A stretch of DNA of 64,000 bases from Mesostigma viride. Taxonomy: Eukaryota > Streptophyta > Mesostigmatophyceae > Mesostigmatales > Mesostigmataceae. The translations under genes and the position numbers were made by a program. This document shows positions 59,178-64,000 of the stretch, in pieces; position 1 is the first letter of the stretch, and every line of letters begins with the position of its first letter. Location of the stretch: NCBI GenBank assembly GCA_009746045.1, contig RPFO01000745.1, positions 1-64,000 of the forward strand, read 5' to 3'. Under the pieces are notes generated by a model. It was not told the origin of the DNA, ran no database searches, and saw only the letters and a list, made by a program, of their open reading frames with translations.

Positions 59178-61715
59178 TTGGATGTGTCTCACATCTCGTG
59201 TTATCATTGTCATGAGGTGGGCCATCTTAAGGCGGAGTGCCCCAAGTTCCTTTCTGGTGCTCCCCCTCATCCCGATGCTCGCCCTCCTCGTACCCCTCAG
59301 CGTGCTCCTATTCGTCCCACTCCAGGACGCATTCCCTCAGCTACCCCTAGTAGGCTGAATGTTGTGCAGACAGGACCCTCAGGGTTCCCCTATGATAATC
59401 AGGCTCCTGCACCCTCTTCGCTCCCTCGCGACCCTCCAGCAGTGGCTTTTTCGCCAGGGACTTCTTCGGGGTTAGTCCCAATGGATGTGGGGGGGAGGGG
59501 GAACAGTAGGCCTGTCAGCCGGGGTAACCTGGACAGGTCCTTAGATAGTACCCCAGATAAAAATTTTTGCTTGCCTGTTTTTATAACCTCTGTAGGAGCT
59601 GAATCATCCCTACCACTACGTGTGCGTCCTCTTATGTTCTTGAATGGTGGTTTAACCGTCCCTCACACTGTTGTAGACCCCTTCTTGCATGCTGATGAAC
59701 TCTTGAATGTCTCTGTGTTGGTAGATAGCGGTGCGGCTAGCTCCTTTGTGAGCGAGGCCCTAGTTAGACGTTTAGGACTAGTCCCTACCCCTCACACCAA
59801 ACCCGTTACTGTTCATTATGCTGATGGTCGCACCAGTCATTCCCCGGGTACGGTGTCCCTTCCCATGGTTATACAAGGACGTACTGTCAACCTGACGGCC
59901 ACTATAGGCCCTATCACTACCGCTGATGTATTACTAGGATTAGATTGGCACCAGGATAATAAGATTACTATTAATTATGATACCATGGTCATTTGGTTTC
60001 CAGATAGCTCTTACTGGGTACCTGAACGTCATTATAGATTGGAAAATTTATCCTTGGTAGATATTACTCCTCCTACACCTGTTGATCCTCCTGTAAGACC
60101 TATACCTGAAGTAATAATGTCAAATGACGAATTACGTTCTGAATTAAAGCAAAATGGATACCTATTATGTATGTTCCTTCAGTTAGAAGTACAACAGATA
60201 CCTAGCACTAACAATAGTGTGGATATAGATGTAAATACAGTGGATACAATAGGAGTAGGATTTACTGAAAATGAAATAGTAAGATACATGGCTGTGATAG
60301 ATTCCTCAAAAGTATTTGAAGAAAAGACTCCTTCTTATCCTCCTCCTCGTTCTGTTTTACACCGTGTAGTTATCAAGGACGGTGCAGTTCCTACGCACTC
60401 TCCGATGTATAGAATGGGCCCTACCGAGTTAAAGGAACTAAAACAGATTTTAGTGTCATTATTAGAAGCAGGATTAATAGAGCCTAGTAACTCTCCCTAC
60501 TCAGCTGGTGTCCTGTTAGTTCCTAAGCCAAATGGCAAGTTTCGCCTAGTTACTGATTATAGGAAGTTGAATGATATTACTGTGAAGTCTAAATACCCTC
60601 TCCCTCGTATTGATGATATATTTAATAAGGTTAAAGGTTCCACTTGTTTCACAGTACTAGATTGTGCGGATGGTTTTTGGCAGTTGCGGATAGCTCCTGA
60701 GGATTGCCATAAAACCGCCTTTGCTACCCCTTTTGGTCATTACCAGTTTAGAGTAGCGGCTATGGGACTCTGTAACTCGCCTGCCTCTTTTCAAATGTTA
60801 ATGAATGAAGTGCTTAGACCCGTTATGGGAAATTCTCACCTTCCTCAGGTGTCCTCTGATCTAAAGGATCCTTCCTTCTCCTCTGTTTCCTTATCTGAGC
60901 ATGACCGTTCTTGTGCTCAAGCGTACTTAGATGATATTCTTATTTACTCTCCTGATTTTGAAACGCACCTACGTGATTTAAAGAAAGTATTAGAAATAAT
61001 GGCTGAAAATTCTTTGTGGGCGCGCCGTGCTAAAGTTCGTTCGGGTAGGAGTGTCCCATTTTTAGGGCACGTTCTGTCTGATGCCGGGGTCGCTACCGAC
61101 CCGGATAAAACTAAGTCAATTCAGGAATGGCCTACCCCTACCGACGTTAAAGGTGTACGTAGTTTTCTAGGAATTGCTTCTTACTATAGGCGTTTTATCC
61201 CGCGTTTCGCAACTATAGCAGCCCCTATTAATCATTTATTAAAGAAGGATATCCCCTTTGTTTGGAGTAGTGAATGTCAGTCGGCTTTTCAGTGCCTAAA
61301 ATCCCTACTCCTTTCCCCTCCTGTACTCATCCTACCCGATACTACCAAACCCTTTGTGGTAGCTACAGACGCTAGTAAGGTAGTTATAGGGGGCGTCCTT
61401 CTCCAGGATCAGGGTCAGGGCTTACAGCCAATTGAGTATATCTCTAGGACAATGCTCCCCGCGGAGCGTAACTATCCTGTACACCAGCAGGAACTCTTAG
61501 CTGTGGTGTATTGTTGCCACGCGTGGCAGCACTTTCTTAAAGGTGCCCAATTTGATGTTTGTCTGAATGAACCCTGTGAGCTAGATCCTTATAGATTAGT
61601 TATACAAACGGATCATCGTCCCCTTACCCATCTGCTCTCCCAACCCAACCTTACCCCTCGTCAAGCGCGCTGGATGGAGTTTTTAGCACAGTTTTCCCCT
61701 TTTAAACTTCGGTAG
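59178..61715 (+). CDS. Copy B zinc knuckle-protease-RT-RNase H polyprotein (845 codons)
   Basis: Uninterrupted pol segment of a Ty3/Gypsy element. Domains in order: CCHC knuckle CYHCHEVGHLKAEC (about residues 8-21), Pro-rich linker, retropepsin VLVDSGAASSFV (about 175), RT with FRLVTDYRKLND (about 455), motif A VLDCADGFWQ, motif B GLCNSPASFQ, catalytic YLDD (about 585), and RNase H VVATDASKVVIGGVL (about 730) and IQTDHRPLTHLL. The frame opens at a TTG after an in-frame TAG near 59130, so initiation is normally upstream in gag. It ends at TAG 61713-61715, where coding sequence continues in frame afterwards. All RT catalytic residues are present. Confidence 0.9.
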   Translation: MDVSHISCYHCHEVGHLKAECPKFLSGAPPHPDARPPRTPQRAPIRPTPGRIPSATPSRLNVVQTGPSGFPYDNQAPAPSSLPRDPPAVAFSPGTSSGLVPMDVGGRGNSRPVSRGNLDRSLDSTPDKNFCLPVFITSVGAESSLPLRVRPLMFLNGGLTVPHTVVDPFLHADELLNVSVLVDSGAASSFVSEALVRRLGLVPTPHTKPVTVHYADGRTSHSPGTVSLPMVIQGRTVNLTATIGPITTADVLLGLDWHQDNKITINYDTMVIWFPDSSYWVPERHYRLENLSLVDITPPTPVDPPVRPIPEVIMSNDELRSELKQNGYLLCMFLQLEVQQIPSTNNSVDIDVNTVDTIGVGFTENEIVRYMAVIDSSKVFEEKTPSYPPPRSVLHRVVIKDGAVPTHSPMYRMGPTELKELKQILVSLLEAGLIEPSNSPYSAGVLLVPKPNGKFRLVTDYRKLNDITVKSKYPLPRIDDIFNKVKGSTCFTVLDCADGFWQLRIAPEDCHKTAFATPFGHYQFRVAAMGLCNSPASFQMLMNEVLRPVMGNSHLPQVSSDLKDPSFSSVSLSEHDRSCAQAYLDDILIYSPDFETHLRDLKKVLEIMAENSLWARRAKVRSGRSVPFLGHVLSDAGVATDPDKTKSIQEWPTPTDVKGVRSFLGIASYYRRFIPRFATIAAPINHLLKKDIPFVWSSECQSAFQCLKSLLLSPPVLILPDTTKPFVVATDASKVVIGGVLLQDQGQGLQPIEYISRTMLPAERNYPVHQQELLAVVYCCHAWQHFLKGAQFDVCLNEPCELDPYRLVIQTDHRPLTHLLSQPNLTPRQARWMEFLAQFSPFKLR

Positions 61716-62400
61716 GTTAAAGGTGTAGATAATATAGTGCCTGATGCCCTCTCCCGCCGCGCAGATTATTCCTTTTTCGAGGACTTAGATGTTCTCAATA
61801 CTACTCTAGTTCCTACCACCCTTGGTGTAACCCCTTATGGTGAACTACCGGATGATGAACATTATGCCTACCTCTTTCATACTGTTGTTCGCATGCCTGA
61901 CCTCCTTTCTCAGGTAGGACTCTCTCTCCCGTGTGAGGCCCTTCCTGTGGTCTCTGTGGGGGGGAGGGGAAAAATAAAATTTCTATATCGCTTAGCCATA
62001 TAGCGACTAGGTCAGGAAAGTCCTATGATATAGATACTCTTTAAACCTGATATAGATACTTCTGTAGCGATGCCTACCTCGGATCTCGAACGCCTTACCA
62101 GTAGATTTACGGCCACTGAGCCGGAAGCTTTAGCTGCTATTGCCTCCCATCCCCAACAGTTAGGTAAATACCCCTGTAAGTTTGTAGGTGGTTTTTTTTT
62201 TATATGTGCAGTTAACAGATTCTCCCCCTCAATGGCGCCTTTATGTCCCTCCTATCTGTCGCTCCTCCTTGCTTGTTGAGTTGCATGATTTAGTTGCTCA
62301 CAAGGGCGGTAAACGGGTACGGGATTTGGTAACCCATTCCTACTACTGGCCCTCCCTCTTAAAGGATGTAGATGCAATTTGTAGGACCTTTTAGAAAGAA
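61716..62400 (+). pseudogene. Copy B integrase N-terminus, truncated
   Basis: In frame after the TAG come VKGVDNIVPDALSRRADY, the usual RNase H-integrase connection, then a spacer ending at TAG after GGRGKIKFLYRLAI. From about 62180 in another frame the HHCC zinc-binding domain appears (ELHDLVAHKGGKRVRDLV, then YYWPSLLKDVDAIC). Homology stops at about 62400; the catalytic core, 3' LTR and any chromodomain are absent. The element therefore cannot move by itself. Confidence 0.8.
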
Positions 62401-63990
62401 TAATAAGGGTAGAGATCCTTGTGTTTGTAGATTCCCCTGTTCCGTCATCGTCGGCGTCGACGAGACGCGTGTCGGTGGAGCCGTCTCCTATCCCTCTGGA
62501 CGTACGTGGGTCCAGAGTCTGCCAATCTTGCGGCTACCGTGTCTGCAAGGCAGGCCTAGATCCAGTCCTTAGCCTCGGCATTCGGGGCATTCTTGGCGCC
62601 TCAGTCGCCCGCTGTCGTTGCGCCTGGTGTGGCGCCTGTTGCTGCTGCTTCGCCTACCCCTCATGTTGCCTCGGCGACTGCGGCTTCGCCTGCGCCCCAG
62701 GGCGAGCCCTCGGTCGCTGCGGTTTCGCCTCCTGCTGCCTCCGCGCCTGCGGTCGCCTTACCTGTGCCTCCGTGTGAGCCTTTTGCCGCGGCGATTTCGC
62801 CCGCCGTCGCTGCTTCCGGGCCTTCCCAAGCTCCGTCGCAGCCGTTGCGGGGCTTCTTTGGTGACACGAGTGGGCTGCCCAGGCTCTGGGAGTGGGGCCC
62901 CCCTTAGAGGATTCCAGTGCCGGACTGGAGTCTTGATGGCAGTCAGTTTTTTTTGTAAGGTGCCTGTCCCTACGGGCCCAATTTTCAACATGCGGCCCGA
63001 GGGTGCGCCTCCAGCGGAGGCCATGTCGTCAGCCGCGGTTGCAGGTCCGTCGCGGCCTCATGCGGTGCCGGCTCCCTCTGCGCCTGTGCAGGATCCTACC
63101 CCTGTTTCGGTTCCTACTCCTTCGGCCCCTCGCTCGCTGGCCACGGTTGTTAGGACCAGCGGTGTTGATCAGCGCGCTCTCCGCGCTGCCGACTCCCTAT
63201 GGGAGTTGTCCCAGGGCGACCGGGAACGTGCCCCCTCCGTGGTGCATTTTACGCCGGAGTCGCGAGATTCGCCCGTTCCCGGATATGGTATGTTAGCGCT
63301 TGCGTGCCGACAGTGTGACCTCCCGCGCGTCGCTCCGGAGCTGTCCATTTCGCCCATGTCCTACGGGTTCTCCCAGGTGTGTCGGGCGCCGCGGGACCGT
63401 GGCCTACCCATTGACTGATCGGCCTCCTTTCGATATGGTTATTTTAGCTGATCCTGTGTTCCAGGGCGAGATCCTGGTTCGGCGAGTCCTGTATCGCTAG
63501 GCTAGGCGTCCCAATGACTTGGACACCTACGGTGGTTTCCAGTGGGCTTACCCTCCGCCTCTGGGCATTATGGCCTCAGATGCCCTTACGGTAGAGTTTC
63601 CTGCACGGTGCCGGGTGCTACGTACGGCGCGATTCTCCTGCAGCCCCTCCTGGAGTGGGATGCCCGTCGTCCAGCGCCCCTCCCGGGCCAGGGCCTGGAC
63701 TCCCGTGGCCATCCTCCCCCTCGGGCTAGCGACTACCTAGAGACGTTCGGGTCGCGACAGTGCGCTCGTCGGTGGCGCTCACGTGAGGTTCGGCACATCC
63801 GGTTGTGGCCGGCTAACGTGGAGCCTCTGATAGATCTGTTCTTCCCTACGGGTTTGCGTCCCCGGATCCGGTACCATCGCCTACTCCTGCGGGCTCTCTG
63901 TTTGATCGCGGTAGAGCCTTTCCTATGCCTCTTTGCCTGTGGCTTCATGGAGTGGGCCCGTGGCCAGGTCGTTCTTACGCAGCATAGGTA
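62401..63990. other. Pro/Ala-rich unassigned sequence, possibly another retroelement
   Basis: The composition changes sharply at about 62400 to GC-rich, Pro/Ala/Val-coding sequence. Frames with coding-like character include 62593-62907 (Pro/Ala-rich), 62990-63418 (PSVVHFTPESRDSPVPGYG) and, after several shifts, 63540-63994 (ASDYLETFGSRQ, RLWPANVEPLIDLFF). I do not recognise any of them. A gag-like region of another element is a reasonable guess. Confidence 0.35.
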
Positions 63991-64000
63991 TTAACTCGTC
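63991..64000. mobile_element. Possible end of a second TTAA transposon copy
   Basis: TTAACTCGTC repeats the target site plus the first six bases of the element at 53092-53101. The window ends here, so only 10 bases can be compared. Confidence 0.4.

Noticed and set aside
61713..61715. Genetic code with TAG reassigned
   Set aside because: Hundreds of codons in the Penelope and pol ORFs contain no in-frame TAG, and the 191-aa PLV gene ends with TAG at a sensible place. Mutation or readthrough explains the few TAGs better.
62593..62907. Pro/Ala-rich ORF as a host gene
   Set aside because: Low-complexity translation of GC-rich sequence directly abutting a truncated retrotransposon; no domain, no splice evidence.

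Overview
The window is nuclear DNA from a eukaryote, most likely a chlorophyte green alga. It has spliced genes with GT-AG introns, GC-rich exons, chromoviruses, LINE remnants, and a Penelope-like element with an N-terminal GIY-YIG domain, an arrangement known from the Naiad/Chlamys group (Chlamys elements are green-algal). The species cannot be named from sequence alone.

Layout: 1-4068 is the 3' end of a Ty3/Gypsy chromovirus (integrase, chromodomain, an extra ORF, polypurine tract, 703-bp LTR), apparently inserted into a rearranged Penelope-like copy (4069-6112). Two host genes follow: a five-exon DUS1-type tRNA-dihydrouridine synthase on the minus strand (6727-11532), one intron of which holds about 700 bp of GA repeat, and a five-exon PPPDE/DeSI-type peptidase on the plus strand (12632-16067). 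Next come short repeats with (TTAA)n tails and a full-length Penelope-like element with an intact 1018-codon ORF and 11-bp target duplications (17492-22271). Degenerate LINE pieces fill 23.8-29.4 kb.

The centrepiece is an integrated polinton-like virus (PLV), about 18.6 kb (29433-48057), bounded by terminal inverted repeats of about 720 bp. Minus-strand left arm: AEP primase/UL9-like helicase, tyrosine recombinase, AT-hook protein, FtsK/A32-type packaging ATPase, coiled-coil protein. Plus-strand right arm: large structural proteins, C2H2 zinc-finger protein, penton-like minor capsid protein, small virion protein, double-jelly-roll major capsid protein, an Ig-repeat plus lectin-fold fibre, and a basic 191-aa protein. 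Replication, integration, packaging, capsid and attachment functions are all represented. Many genes are broken by small indels while the codons on either side stay coding, so it is either recently dead or affected by assembly indels. A TCTA tetramer lies 12-21 nt upstream of eight gene starts, and each inverted repeat carries four hairpin-forming iterons.

48217-62400 holds two copies (A and B) of another Ty3/Gypsy family. Copy B starts abruptly inside copy A pol. Copy A is also interrupted by a 1.72-kb TTAA-flanked DNA transposon with perfect 15-bp ends and by another insertion of about 1.7 kb. The last 1.6 kb is proline/alanine-rich sequence I do not recognise, and the final 10 bases repeat the end of the TTAA transposon.
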